Shown: one piece after another, positions 10,675 through 23,093 of the stretch
How the letters are laid out: the number at the start of each line of letters is the position of its first letter
How positions within the stretch are numbered: position 1 is the first letter of the stretch
NCBI RefSeq assembly: GCF_932526225.1
Contig: NC_064044.1
Coordinates: 10,968,906-11,032,905 of the forward strand
Origin: Nematostella vectensis
Taxonomy: Eukaryota; Cnidaria; Anthozoa; Actiniaria; Edwardsiidae
DNA: 64,000 nucleotides
Direction of reading: 5' to 3'
Translations under genes and position numbers: made by a program
Notes under the pieces: generated by a model
The model's database searches: none
The model's input: only the letters and a program-made list of their open reading frames with translations
Told to the model about the DNA's origin: nothing

Positions 10675-12119
10675 CTATTGATGTTCTACTGCGCGTGCGC
10701 AGTTGAGTCCCCTCGCTGCCGCACAAATGTCTTCCTCGCGTCTAGAAAGTTCCTGTGCAACAAATAAAGATATGAGTACACGACTGGGTTCCCTGTGGTA
10801 ATACATCGCGATTCCATCCGAGAGTTATGCGAGTGAAGAGAGTTAAACTAAGCCGAACAGTATGATCAGTATTGCGGTGCAAAGCAAGGAAACAAACAAG
10901 GAAATGTAAAATTGGGGCGAATCCTGGGGCGAATCCGCGGGAAACCTTGTACATTCTAAATCGTTAGGGTCTGGGCCGCTTTTTCAAGATGGCAAAAAAC
11001 GTAATACTGTATACATTTCTAAGGCGAAATTTTTTTTTTTTCACTACATTGCTGATTGATTACTTATCACTTTTCTGGAAAGAAAGAAAGAACAACAAGA
11101 ACAAAATTTAAATTAAATAATAAAAGACAGAAGTTATGTGTCTTCTTGTTTGCTGAATGTATCTTGGGCATTTATGGGACCGCACTCTACCGGCTTCATA
11201 ATGTCTTGGGACCATAAAACAAAACACAAAAAATGTGCTTTTGCCGAAACTCTGAACAACGGACCACTGTACAACCGTAAGAACTATACTACGATGAAAT
11301 GATATACAAAAGTTGTTAATATTTGAGCTTTACGGATTTTTCTGGAAAAATTGGAAACAATATAATTAAACCATTTTATGTATAATATATAGACACAATA
11401 TATTGACCTATGTTTTATGAGCTACTTCTATACATAACTTTGCGCAATTCCTTTTTTGCAAGCGATGAAACTGATCCAAAATTATGTTGGAATTATTTTG
11501 AAGAATTTAAACCACGCCTAAATGCTAAACGCATCCGCGTACCGAGTACAGAGCAAAGTAGCCTACTAGAGAGCAGGCTACGAGCAAAGCATCCATTCCT
11601 AATTCAAGCAAGTAGTCAGCATATTTTCAATAAAACATCGTCCATTTCCTACAGATGGTTGGCTGCAATGTACAGCAGAGCACCAGCTTCGTATTATGCT
11701 GGGATTGTTTTAAAGAAAAACAAGCAGCCACTTCTTTGTTATTGTAAACTTCCAAATACGACGGTCTATTTGCAAGGAAACTTTGAAATAGCAACCCAAA
11801 ATTATAGTAAAAAATATTAGTAACAATATTTGATGCTGAAATTGTATCAGTTACTGAGATGGATTTTCCACTGAAAATTAATTCTATGAGAGACTTGTAG
11901 CTGAGCGGAAGAGTAAAAACAGCGGCGTTCTTTAAAGGAAAAACCCGTGTTTTTTATACCCACCAAGATGCGCTTTTTGAGACTTCTTGCGTGTAATTGC
12001 CTCGCGAGACTGTCCCGTTCGCGTCTACCCCCTCCACTAACAAACCCACAAGTATCCGGGACTAAGCACGCAAAGGCAACACTAACGACGAAAATAACAG
12101 CGAGTACTTGGCTCCCCAT
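10675..12119 (-). CDS. Small secreted peptide precursor A (two exons, 77 aa)
   Basis: Exon 1 (12119-11964) encodes a signal peptide (MGSQVLAVIFVVSVAFACLV, cut near DTC/GF) and a basic spacer rich in Arg and Gly, ending LKKRIL. The donor is TTG/gtgggt, phase 0. Exon 2 (10752-10675), after a good acceptor (ttgttgcacag), reads ELSRREEDICAAARGLNCAR and ends five residues later. It matches exon 2 of precursor C at 18326 in its ELS start, the C-x2-A-R motif and a second Cys. The KKR site suggests proprotein cleavage that would release a C-terminal peptide with one disulfide. I do not recognise the family; a hormone-like or host-defence role is only a guess. AATAAA lies about 195 bases past the stop. 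Confidence 0.68.
10923..11029 (+). repeat. Dispersed repeat copy 1 (107 bp)
   Basis: Begins CCTGGGGCGAATCCGCGG and ends at AAGGCGAAA. It matches 35603-35709 over the full 107 bases with about two mismatches and no gap, in the same orientation. It lies in the intron of precursor A. Confidence 0.85.
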
Positions 12120-12619
12120 TTTACGACAAGAAACCAGAAATCGCGGGCGTCCTGTGGTTAAAGTTCGTGAAGAGGAAGGTTGTGTTTAAAACTTGTCGGA
12201 ATGAATTCTGAAAAGGTTACCGTTACTTTTAAAGGCCACGGATAATAAATAATTAATTGCAGGAAAATATTAGATAACAGTCAAGTGTCGCGATATAAGA
12301 TGTTGATTTATAGCCTTGAATGAAACGGTGATTAATTGCTCTATTACTTACAACAAATTGATAATTACCTGGAACATTGGCCATCGTATACATAACAGTA
12401 TTGACCAATGGAAATGTGAATAGTGTAAATATGTGAATATTATCATAAGTGTGATATCTTGTCATTGTTCGCTATCAAGTACGGTAAAAAAAATTTCTAT
12501 TGCTGAAAATGATTAGCAAGAAACTGAGAAATAACAGTTGCCTTTAACATTTTTTTTAACGTGTACAATTTTTTTAAATATTTTAGAAAAACAAATGTTT
12601 AAAGATGGATGCCATTTCT

Positions 12620-13940
12620 TTAAAATAAAACGCCTTCTGTGATTACTCCAAGCTCCTGTGAGCGAAAAATTCGTCTCGGAGTTTCAGATCAAACCAAAAG
12701 AACATATTAGAATCTCATTTGCTGTGTTTTGTTACAGAGAAGATAATTTAGGTGGGCGTAAGGGTTTGCGCTAATGTTTTGCCTTAAATCTGGCGCGTTT
12801 TTTCGGTTTCCGCGTATTGTGGTTTCTCTGGACTGCGCGCTTTACGTTTATTGGCTTATTTTGACGGTTTTTCGGTTTTTGGCGTTTTCTGTGCGGTTTC
12901 TGTGGGTTTTCGTACCCCCTTACGCCCTTCCCTCAAAAATGGATCTGTTGATCAAATACGCATCAACGTCGGCGACACTTTTTGCCGACAGCAAAAATTA
13001 TAATCATCCTGATTCAGTTCCAATCAAGGCATGGTAAACACAATATATTACTCCCAATAACACAGATAATACTTTTAATTACTATTAATTACTCTTAATA
13101 ACACAGTGGTAATTCTAAAATGCCTCGCATATTGAATAGGTATTTCAATATTTACAACGAGCAGACTATCAATCAAAAGAGTCAAATCGATCAATTTTAT
13201 CAGAGGTTCTCAAGCCCTAGTGGCTTTCTGGCTACTTTAAGTTTTAATTCTAAGTGGTCTATTCAATATCTTAGGGTACTTCTCATTTTGGCTTATGTTC
13301 TGCGAAAATTAAAGATTAAATTAGAAAATTAAATTAGAGTGCGTCCGCCGTACTTTATAAGGCATAAGTGGGGTTTTACAGGGTAAAAGCGACACGAGAA
13401 ACCACAGAATACCCTGCGAAAATTATTCTATTCACACTTGTTTTCATAAAGAACGAGGCATTAATTCAATAAAATGAAACTATGTGGCAGGGTTTTCAAG
13501 TTTAGGAGGGCAGGTCTTTGACGATCACTTGTAAATAATGGCAAAATACAGCGATAATCCAATAAATTTCGCCGTTGTTCTACGAGGATAATCGATAATC
13601 AAAAATTCGAATATACAAGAAATTAATGCCAACATTCAAGCATTGTACTTATTGCAAGTAATTTTACTTTTTTGACAATAAGGAAACTCTAAGCCAGTTT
13701 TCACACAAAATGTACTTTTTTCCCCATTTTTGTGTCCCTTTTAATGTGCGGCCGATCTATGTAGTTATGGCATTTACTAACCCGGAATTCTCTTTCGTAT
13801 CTGTAATTTCGCTTTCTTTCTCGACGACACGTTGAAGGTCTATTGGGGTCGCATCCATTCGATATAAAACCTTGGGCTTCCTGCGGTATACATAACACAG
13901 CTATCCAAATAAGGAGTAAAACTCTATGCAACAACTTCAT
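12620..13940 (-). CDS. Small secreted peptide precursor B (exon 1 good, exon 2 tentative)
   Basis: Exon 1 (13940-13782) begins MKLLHRVLLLIWIAVLCIPQ, a clear signal peptide, cut near EAQG/FISNG. A strongly basic segment with two Cys follows (CDPNRPSTC, then RRERKRNYRYERE) to FR. The donor is CGG/gttagt, phase 0. The GF-I/V-S-x-G start of the mature part matches precursor A (GFVSGG). A possible exon 2 at 12655-12620, after acceptor cgctcacag, reads ELGVITEGVLF and stops. It starts Glu-Leu in phase 0 like the other two genes but lacks their Cys pair, so this choice is weak. Other acceptors in the interval give basic tails. Confidence 0.5.
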
Positions 13941-14935
13941 GTCAAGTAAAAAAAAAGGTAACTGTTCTTTTACGCGAATTTCGTCTGAAGATGACGGTGG
14001 TTGTTCTTGCACAAATAAACCTCGATAAAGTTTTGCCTTGCTTCCCTCTGTTTTCTGTTGTCTGTTTACGTCTGTTTTCTTGCTTTGTCTGTGGTTTTTA
14101 TAATTGTTGTATGGCGAGGGCGGAGATGTCCCCGTCGAGTAAGTTCCGATTGTGCTTTTACTGGGCTTTGTTCTCGAAGGCTCTTTAATGGTCAACCACC
14201 TTGTGAAGAGGTAAACTCATGCATTCAGGGTCGAACGAGATAAAATGAAGACCATTTTCCCAAGTACAAGTACAAAAGTTTATCTTGAAATATTAAACAA
14301 TAATCAGGCGAATTAGTGCTTGTTAGTAAGCGCATTAATCAATCTCTTTTTGGGAAATGAGAGACCACGAGCGGCTAGACAGATGCTTTTATTTCGTTTC
14401 GAAAGTGAACAATTTCTTGTCAAGCCCACGCGGACTTACTGTTGTCATTTGTTTAATTCACATTTACACATAAAATTGACGCGATCGTAGGACGTTACAG
14501 GACTAAATCAGGAGCTACAGATGGAGTAAATCATCAAAGGTTCCTAGTATTTTTGGTATTTATTCATACATTTCTGCCGTTGTCTCAAAGCACATTTTGA
14601 TATGCATACACCTCCGTAAATTTTTTTCCAGTGCAATTGGCAAATGAAAAGGTAGCTCTCGACTGACCGCATGCCACGTCTAATCAAATATTATTTACAA
14701 TGTTTAATGTTATGGGGATATCGTTCCATTTTTTTAATCATTCCTAGTCATAGCATTGTTAGTTCTTTTTCATTCATGCTTTGTTTGTAATTTCTGTATT
14801 AAATATCTGGAAAGCCAATAAAAAGTTGAGAACTTTTGGTCGCACACTGAATTATGTGGATCGTCGGTTCGTACAACATTCAAACAGTAGCGTTTTGAAA
14901 GCTGAGTAAACGAAGTATGTTTTTTGAAATTAGAA
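13941..14935. other. Intergenic, 5' flank of precursor B
   Basis: No coding exon recognised on either strand. Short open frames here are antisense shadows of precursor B exon 1 or chance frames. Confidence 0.5.
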
Positions 14936-15312
14936 GACTCAGTTCCTACACATACTGTGTCTAATCTGGAAGGGGGAGAAATGTGTGCTTATCATAGAGA
15001 CAGTCTTTGGGTGGGGTCTCAAGTGACATATTTAGAGTGCCTTTCGATAGAGGGGAGGTTATATTTGGGGGACAAAATGACACGCCTCTCAGGGGGTTGG
15101 CACATCAAGAGTGCCTCTCGGTGGGTAGGTGGGGGGCGAAATTACAATCTAGAGTGCCTCTCAGGGGGGAGGTGGGGATGAGCCCTGACACATCAAGAGT
15201 GCCTCTCGATGGGTAGGTGGGGGGCAAAATTACAATCTAGAGTGCCTCTCAGGGGGGAGGTGGGGTGAGACCTGACACATCAAGAGTACCTCTTAAGGGA
15301 GAGGGTACAGGG
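14936..15312 (+). repeat. Minisatellite, about 86-bp unit, G-rich
   Basis: The unit combines CACATCAAGAGTGCCTCTCG, GGGTAGGTGGGGGGC, AATTACAATCTAGAGTGCCT and CAGGGGGGAGGTGGGG. Clear unit starts lie near 15102, 15187 and 15275, with degenerate copies before. GAGTGCCTCTC recurs twice per unit, so the unit is itself a diverged dimer. Confidence 0.75.
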
Positions 15313-15808
15313 TAGAGTGAAATTTATCAAGTGCAGGTCACCCGCAAGCGGAAATCGAATTTTGTATCGGAAAACTGAATAAAATATGGAGAAAGACAAA
15401 GATATCTTCAAGGTGGCTTGATCAATAGGGCAGTGACGCACACTCAATATACTCTTGGTGCTATGATTAGCAATTGCATCGGGGAACAGGAAAATTTCAT
15501 ATTCATTGCATAACCTAGTGCACTAATAATAGTTGAAATATCTAATACGTGCATGGGTTTCCTTCAAAGATCACATACCCTTTTGTAATGGTGTAGCGAG
15601 GGTGTTACCTCAAAGCCCACAACTGCACGCAAATGGCATTATAGACATTTTTTAAACGTGTAGTACAACCATTGCGAAAATGGAGCTTATAATAACAATC
15701 ACATGCAGGTGATGCAAGTGTGTTTCATTATTCCCTGAGACAAAGTCTGCACATCAAAGAGAATAAGGTTAAAAAGAATATTTAGAGTATGATTAAAATT
15801 TGCTTAAG
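15313..15808. other. Intergenic stretch with no recognised feature
   Basis: No exon, RNA gene or clear repeat seen. Confidence 0.4.
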
Positions 15809-16085
15809 TGTAGCACTAATAAAGGGTAATTTTCCGGTTAATAAAAACTACCGTATGCCTTAAATGCTCTGGTTCCGACTTGCACCTCGTAATAAAAAGC
15901 CTTGTATTGTTTAAAAAATATATTGTTTAAACAATACAAGGTTTTTTTATTACGAGGCGCAAGTCGGAACCATATTTTTTAAACAATACAAGGTTTTTTA
16001 TTACGAGGCGCAAGTCGGAACCAGTGCATTTAAGGCATACGGTAGTTTTTTATTAACCGGAAAATTACCCATTATTAGTGCTACA
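15809..16085. mobile_element. Nearly perfect fold-back MITE, 277 bp
   Basis: The left arm begins TGTAGCACTAATAAAGGGTA and the right arm ends TACCCATTATTAGTGCTACA. The arms pair over about 125 bases, including TAAAAACTACCGTATGCCTT against its complement. Near the centre the segment GAGGCGCAAGTCGGAACCA with AACAATACAAGGTTTTTT is duplicated, so the right half carries two copies. No coding capacity. Confidence 0.9.
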
Positions 16086-17202
16086 TATCAGCTGCGCACT
16101 ATTTTATACTTCAGCTATAGATGAACATAAAACAGAGGATATAGCGCAATATTTTTTGTTACTGGATTTCACTCCGAGTCAAGTGGATTTCTTTTGCCAA
16201 CTAAAATGTGCTTTGCATATCGTTTGGGGCAGTAAAATACTCGCCTCGTTACTCAAGTGGTAAGCATATAGACGCCACAAAAATAAATAAGAAAAAAAAA
16301 ACAGAGAATAATATTTTCTCTTTTGTGAGTTTTTCTTTGATCAAGTTAGTTCAGATCTCGCTGTTCTATTTTCTCTCAGGCCACGAAACCCTGCCAAGTG
16401 TCAGATCCGCTTTGGAATTCTCTATTTGAGTTGTGAAACCGTAAAACAACGGCATGGGACACTGGTATCTTCTTAAGGGACAGTGTTTCCATCCTCAATC
16501 CACTCATGAATGTAAACTTCGAGGAACCACTATACAAAAACGAGGAAAATTAGTTACAAGTGAAGCGCACTTCTGTCAAGTTATACATAAATTTACTGTT
16601 TACGAATTTGCAAATATTAAGCATTTACGTTATTAGAATAAAAGAATTTTTAATGAAAAATTTAAATGACTGATGAATTACCTATTCATCTTTCTCGATG
16701 GAAAATTATTTCTTCGGCAATAAAATATACAAGCTGCTAATTTTCAATATTGAAATATAGTACACATCGCCATATCCTATTGGTCTTAATTGTATTTCAA
16801 GTTTTAGGGATTCTTACATAAAAGGGATCGTCGTATCATCCTCGTGCAAACATGTGTAACCTGACACATCCTTGTATCAAGGCGTTCTTCGCGGGCTTCC
16901 TGTGTTCGATGATGGACCTTGAGGTATCATGGGGACTGGGGCAAGCTCACCCACAGTTCGGGAGATGGTTCTTGTGACGTCACAGCTCTTACCTACCACA
17001 GGAAGCCCGATCAGAGATCTGGGTAAAAACGCCTGCAGCTTGGCTGTTTTGAAACAATAGGATAATAGGCCGATCCCACGATGTCAAGCCAAGCCCCCTA
17101 GGGAATCATAAATAAGCGCGAGTTGTCGGTAAGTCAGATCATTTGCTAAGGTACAACTGTATTATGACTCTATTATAAGAAAGTTTTATTTTCAGTTGAG
17201 GC
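16086..17202. other. Intergenic stretch with no recognised gene
   Basis: Only short chance frames are present. No splice-bounded exon, RNA gene or repeat could be supported. Confidence 0.4.
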
Positions 17203-17464
17203 TGGGCCTACCCTGGGTACCAGAGGCTCCAAGCTTAGCAGCCAAAACATTTTGATTTTTGATTGGAATGGAGACAATCCTCCAAATATGGAATACTACA
17301 ATAGCAATTTCTTTAATTGACCAATCAACGGCGTAGTACAAATCTTGTATGAATACAAAAGCACCATAGTGAGGCTGGCTATCCGTTGCCTCAGAGACTC
17401 GTTCGCTTCGCTCAAATCGTTGTCACCGCGAAGCACGGAGCCTCTGGTAACCAGGGTAGGCTAG
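17203..17464. mobile_element. MITE-like element with inverted ends
   Basis: The left end has CCTACCCTGGGTACCAGAGG and the right end CCTCTGGTAACCAGGGTAGG, inverted copies with small differences. The interior is AT-rich without coding signal. Confidence 0.65.
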
Positions 17465-18325
17465 ACCGTTCTTATTTTTGGAGCACTTATTTTCTGGTCT
17501 CTTCAATTTCAGGATGTATAAAAATATAATGGTAATAGAATAAGAAAGAGAATAACGCATGTAATCAGTAACAATAGCATCTAAGGTTTTCACTTTTATG
17601 AACACAATTTTGATTCTGCATTTTAAAACGTATGAGCCTCACAAATCACAGTCTGAACATAAAAAAGTGTATTTTGTTAGATGAGCCTTCTCATAGACTT
17701 GCTCTTTTAGGTTAGAAGACAGGTGACCCTGACTCACAGCCGTCTATGCAAAAAACTATGTTCTAAACTGAATTTGACGTAACTTTGGTTAAAAATATAC
17801 TTGAAAGGTTGCTAGAGAGGGGAACATATATCGCTTCAAGTAAATGAAAAGTTCGGGCATGACAGGGGTGAAAACAACAACAAATTTTTCGGGTAAAATG
17901 AGAGTGGGATTCCAATACGTGATAAGGGGGGGAGGGGTATAGCCTTCCCCACAGGCGCTTTAAAGGCCGGCAGTTTTCTCTTTCGAACATCCCCTCCACA
18001 CACACGCACGCACACAAATGTCCTAAAAAAGCTTGTGGCAAACACAAACGCTTTCCTCAAGAGGAACAAAATGATTTTATTTGATTGATTTTAAGATTAC
18101 ATAAATCATAGAATGAAAATAAAATCAATATCGACAATTTAGTTACTATTGTCGATGTTATATTTTAAAATAAATAAAATCAGTGTTTCTTGTTTCCTTT
18201 AAATAACACATCAATTTAGCACTTCACTACAAGGTTTAAATCCCTGTCGCCAATAATACACAATTCAACTGTACAAATTTAGCCTTCAGGCTTGACTCGA
18301 GTCTGTCATTCATGTCATCTGTCAA
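17465..18325. other. 3' flank of precursor C and intergenic DNA
   Basis: On the minus strand an AATAAA (TTTATT on plus, near 18075) lies about 250 bases past the precursor C stop and may be its poly(A) signal. No exon recognised. Confidence 0.45.
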
Positions 18326-21044
18326 TCATTTCGTAGATGCTGGTTTGTCTTCTTCTTGTTCTATAAACCGTTCGCACATTGGTCCAGAAAGCACCTCGCG
18401 GGCGTTCAAACAGAGTTCACGGACGGCCGATAATTCCTGCAATTGAAATAAATGCGAGATTAGATAGTCTATAAACGAAGATTTATACATTATTAACCTA
18501 TTTTGATTGAAAATATCTCAATATGGAATATGGAAATGGATACCTCTTTTATACTTGATAATTGGATGTCAAAATGGCGGCTGAAAGATTAATCTGCGAG
18601 ACCCTGGGGGCCATTCAGGTCATGCGCGTACCCAGGATTGGCTGAGGGAGGAGGGGTGCGCAGTCATATGTACCACATGGAAAAAGCATAGTATATGAAG
18701 ATTTCTTAATAAGAAATGACCCACTTTTTGGCCGCCAAGGGGTGTACACCCTTGTGTAGGTGCCTCCAGGGGAAAAGCTTTTTTTTCCAGCCGTCACTAC
18801 GTGCAGCGGGTTCACAGAAACGAGCTGGAAATCAAGCTTATTCAGGGGACGGAAAGGCGAAAAAAAAACCCTGGGCTTATAATATCTGACGGGGGGGGGG
18901 GGGGGGGGGGGGATAAACAACTTTTTCCGGCGCGATATTTTTTTTCGCGGCTAGTGGGCTTACTCTGAAATGTCGCTGTGCCTAGGAGCGATTGTTCTTT
19001 GATATTTTTTGGGGGGATGTCTCCGTTACCGACACCTAAGAAATGAAATAGTCGAAACCTCTGCAAAACATACAGGTTCCCTCGGATATAAAGCACTAAT
19101 GTAGCTGTTGTTTATCAATTTATTACAATATTAAAATAACCCCTCCATTCTAATTGGCAATAAAGCTTAGATTTTGGCCGGCGAATATTAATGGCTCCCG
19201 TAAAAGTCCTGAACACAGACCCTTTAAGAATCTTATGCGATCAGGCTTAAATGAGATTACCACGTCTTCTAAAAGCGTAAAGTTTAGTAACCCAAAGCGA
19301 TATAGTATGACTAGAAAAACTAATAAAGACAAGCTTTAGAATTACTAGGCAACCTGCGAAGTCGGGGTGGAATCAAGGAAAGTGATGATAAGTAGTTTGT
19401 CGTTCAAGAAGGCTTTTTTAGATAAAAGATATATAAAGAGAACAAGCGTATTTTTGTTTGCGCATTAAAAATGGTTCGAGCGCCATCCAATGAAAGCGCT
19501 TATTCTCCTCTCCACACTACACGCTATAAATGAGACAAGGACACAGCGATAACTACGTAATAATTCCTCGCCTTTAATCTTCAACCATGCTTTTAGACCA
19601 AGAAAAAAAGCTATTATCTTGGAAGCGCCCCTGACACATTGTTGCAAAATGCCGTCAGTTGTATTCAATTTTGCACTATTAATACAGATACGATAGGTAA
19701 TTGTTTCGAATCAAAACAAACCATTTTAAACTCTCTATTACTGCTATCTTTTTTTGCTCTGACAAAGGGCTAAACGCTCAAAACGTCACTGATTCGACCC
19801 TGTTTTCACAGAGGCATGAAACGAACCATTTCAACCTTGTATTCATTTATTTCTCTATTACCTTATGTCCATAGAAAAGTTCGAAGAAGTAAGTTCTTAG
19901 CGGCTATCTTATTTTGTTTTTATGTTTGTTTTTTTTTTCTCTTTTTTTGTAGCCTATTTTCTTAAAAAGATACTTTCATTTTTATCTGGTTGGAATATAA
20001 CACGGTTTTTATTGCCAAAAACATTTCTTTGATGTCTGCTGCATGACGTCTAAGGATAAAGCATTTGCTGTCTGATTCTATGTCTAGCAAAAATAATAGG
20101 AAAAAATGGATTGTTATATAAACGTTTTCACTGATTGAATTATCATTAACAAATGGATACCCGTTCCACAACGCAGCATATAAAGTGAGGTTGCTTTTAA
20201 TACACACAGTAAATACAAAGATGCTGCCACATACAGTATAACGTTGCGCGAACTAAAAACTAAGTTTATGTATGGCTAAGCGATGAGCTTGCTTGTGTGT
20301 ATACTGAGTACAAGGCCTTTTCCGAAATGTACTAAATAGTCTTGCTAAAAGTGTGTACGATTTTTCTAAAGTATAGGTCTCAGTGGAGTAAAGAACGATG
20401 CATTAAAGTATGGTAAAATAGCATCACTAAATCTGCGTTGCATTTTGCGGCGACGGCTAATTAAATAAAGATAAACAAGAAGCTTCAATTTTAGTTTTGC
20501 ATTTTAATCGGGCGCAGCAATGGCAAATGATTCCAATCCAAAGTGGTACTGATACTTTCGACTGTAAAATTGGTGAAATTGAGATGATTTGAATAAGAAG
20601 AGCTTCTAACAGCAGGTCACCCCCCTGAGATCTACCCGAGTTCTTAAAACACCTGAAATCTTCCCGCTCAAACCTAGTGAAAAACGTTTTTTTTTTTCGC
20701 GGCACCTTGTTTGGGAATAGAGCGTAATCAATCAAACCAAACAATCAAAACCGCCCTCCAAGTTTGATTGGCTACGTGCTATTTCCTTAACGAGAAAGGA
20801 AACTGGCTTCTGAGAATCACACAAGTATTTCGGCAATAGCAGTGAGAATTTGATGAAATGTATGTGATGAGAATGGGCGTCTATCGATGCCTTTGGCGCC
20901 TAGGGTTATAGATCACGTGGTACTCACCCTCTTCTTGTAAGGCCATCCGCTGTACCCATTGTAACCGCCGGCAGCAATAGCCTCGGTCTGATGTAGCACG
21001 CATCCGACCACCAGGGCGAATATAACAACAAGTGTCTTCTGCAT
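18326..21044 (-). CDS. Small secreted peptide precursor C (two exons, 75 aa)
   Basis: Exon 1 (21044-20928) encodes MQKTLVVIFALVVGCVLHQT with a signal cut near TEA/IAAGG, then a Gly/Tyr-rich piece GGYNGYSGWPY and the basic triplet KKR exactly at the junction. The donor is AGG/gtgagt, phase 0. Exon 2 (18436-18326) follows acceptor ttcctgcag-type sequence (aattg/cag), reads ELSAVRELCLNAREVLSGPM, then C-E-R-F and an acidic tail to the stop. It shares ELS-x-x-R-E, C-x2-A-R and a second Cys with precursor A. The likely products are an N-terminal Gly/Tyr peptide and a C-terminal two-Cys peptide. Function is unknown. The intron carries a dispersed repeat (18622-18772) and a 20-base poly-G run near 18893. 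Confidence 0.72.
18622..18772 (-). mobile_element. Dispersed inverted-end element, copy 1
   Basis: Begins GCGCGTACCCAGGATTGG and includes GAAATGACCCACTTTTTGGC and GCCGCCAAGGGG. It matches the segment 54165-54308 in reverse complement. It lies in the intron of precursor C. Confidence 0.7.
18891..18912 (+). repeat. Poly-G run
   Basis: About 22 consecutive G. Similar G or C runs occur at 27345, 28240, 37530, 41039, 41322, 47736, 47858 and 50311. Confidence 0.9.
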
Positions 21045-22428
21045 GCTGGGCTAATGGTGAGATGTACTCTGACAATCGGTGACTCGGTAGTGAGGTCTTG
21101 TGCGTTGCCTGACGGTCTCTAAATAGCAATATCTCAAGCACCGGTTTACGCCGTGATTGGCATTTCAATGGACACAATTTACGTCTGAGATTTTCTAAGA
21201 TGGCTTAGCAACTAGAGCGAGAAGAGGTCGGGGGAGATTTCCTGTCGAAATCACTGGAGTTGTTTGCGTTGTGTTAATTTGATGTATCAACTAACGTTTA
21301 AAAGGGAGACCTGTTTCGACTGCACGTTTTGAAAACATCTGAAAATTGGAAAGCCCCCAAAACGGAAAATTATCACTATTTCTTTTTTTATTTGTCTGGA
21401 GAAAGAGATGAATGAAAAAGATAAAAATCGCTTTTGAAATAGAAAAAAAAAAGATGGAATAAAGATTTAAGGCCCCCAAAACGACAAAATGACGCAAATT
21501 TTAGTCTCTTTTGTTTTTTAAGAAAAGGATTTGATAAAAAAATTAGATCAAAATCGAGTGTGAACAGGAAAGATGGGAGAGAAGATAAAAAATTAGTGGC
21601 TGAATTAAATGAACAAATAAATCACATTGATAGGATAGAGTAAAGTTTTTAAGCTTATAATCCTATTATGAAAAACTCAAACACACAAACAGCAGCAAAC
21701 GCTGCATGCTTATTACGTTTACCACGAAAAAATACAATTATCATAGAATGTTGTTGAAGAATATAAAAAAGCCTGGAGGCTTAGAGTCTCCAGATAATCG
21801 TCAATTGAACTAAGGCGGAACTGGGATTGAAAATAATGTGCAATTTCGGGGCTTGACTGCGTGGTTTTTCCCTTGAGTCATTTTAGAAGCACAGGTTGTA
21901 TCTGCTAAGTGCCGTTTTATCTGCTGACTAATACTCTAAACGGTGCAACTACGATTTAAGTCTCGTTAACCGATAAAGCTGAATGCATGGCAGAGGAATC
22001 TGACAGAATGTGTCAAGAGACTTCATCTCGTAATGCTTTTAGAATGAGTATTTGGATAATTGTGAATCTTAACAATCGAAATTGCCATAGAACGAAGCAT
22101 TAGAGAGATGCGTGGTTTAAGTTTCAGTCAGGATTTGGTAAGAATAAAAAATGCGAAACATTGAAAATTTCAAAGATCATGGAGTTGTTACGGCAAGAAT
22201 CTTCTTATCAATTTGTGGTTGTTTCATGTGTTATTTAGTTCCATAATTACATCATCTTTGATTAAGTTCCCCCGAGGAGTCTATTTTTGTATCAAAACAA
22301 GAACGCAGCTGCTAAAGGAGAAAGGGGTGATGGTTCACATTTTTAGGGGAGGGCTGGGAAGATTGGTGCGTTTTGCCTTCGGGGGAGTGGGTAGTTTACT
22401 CCGTCAGCCGAGCAAAAAATTGGGAGGG

Positions 22429-22462
<34 letters not shown>

Positions 22463-23037
22463 GGAGAGGGGGGGGGGAGGGTGCAAAATTTTAAATTTTG
22501 ATTGAGTTTTGGAACGTTGCAAATGCCCATACCTTATAAACACACGATAAGCAATACTGTTGAATTATATTCAATCGCTCTTATAAGGTTAGACAGGACC
22601 TAGACACATTACCGTCTAAAAGGTGCAGGCGAGCAAATTAACAAATGGTAGGTTGTTTAGGAAATACTTGTTGAGGACAAGAGGACTACTTTAGCAATAC
22701 TACTTCGCCATTTATTACTTTTTGAGTGCCGTTCTTGAGAAGCAAAGTAAAGAAGTAAAGGAAGATGTCTTTATGTTTCCAAATCCTGAATCACATTTCA
22801 GCTTGCCAAACGCAGAAGAAGCAAAAACATTGAAACTTAAATTTTATCGGAAGGAAATAAAACAGCTCAAGTTTCAAGGCAGGTAGCTATAAAGTGGATT
22901 AGAGTATCTTGGTTACAAATGTCTTGATGAATTTTAGTGGGCCGGCGTGCTTAGATTTCTTACTCGATGTATAAAACAGTGTTTCTCATAATGTATTTAT
23001 TTCATATTCTTTTTATATGTTAAAAAATTTCCTCTGA
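21045..23037. other. Intergenic stretch with no recognised gene
   Basis: 5' flank of precursor C, then AT-rich DNA with a 22-base T run at 22428-22449. No supported exon on either strand. Confidence 0.45.
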
Positions 23038-23093
23038 TTGCACCAATCAGATGTGGCCATATAATTGCACCAATCAGATGTGGCCATATAATA
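23034..23093 (+). repeat. Tandem duplication carrying CCAATCAG
   Basis: The 28-bp unit ATTGCACCAATCAGATGTGG plus CCATATAA occurs twice in a row. Confidence 0.85.

Noticed and set aside
11410-11820. 136-codon plus-strand frame inside the precursor A intron
   Set aside because: No recognised domain, no promoter or splice context, AT-rich codons. It may be chance or an old element remnant.
12774-13037. 87-codon hydrophobic plus-strand frame
   Set aside because: T-rich chance frame without similarity or splice context.
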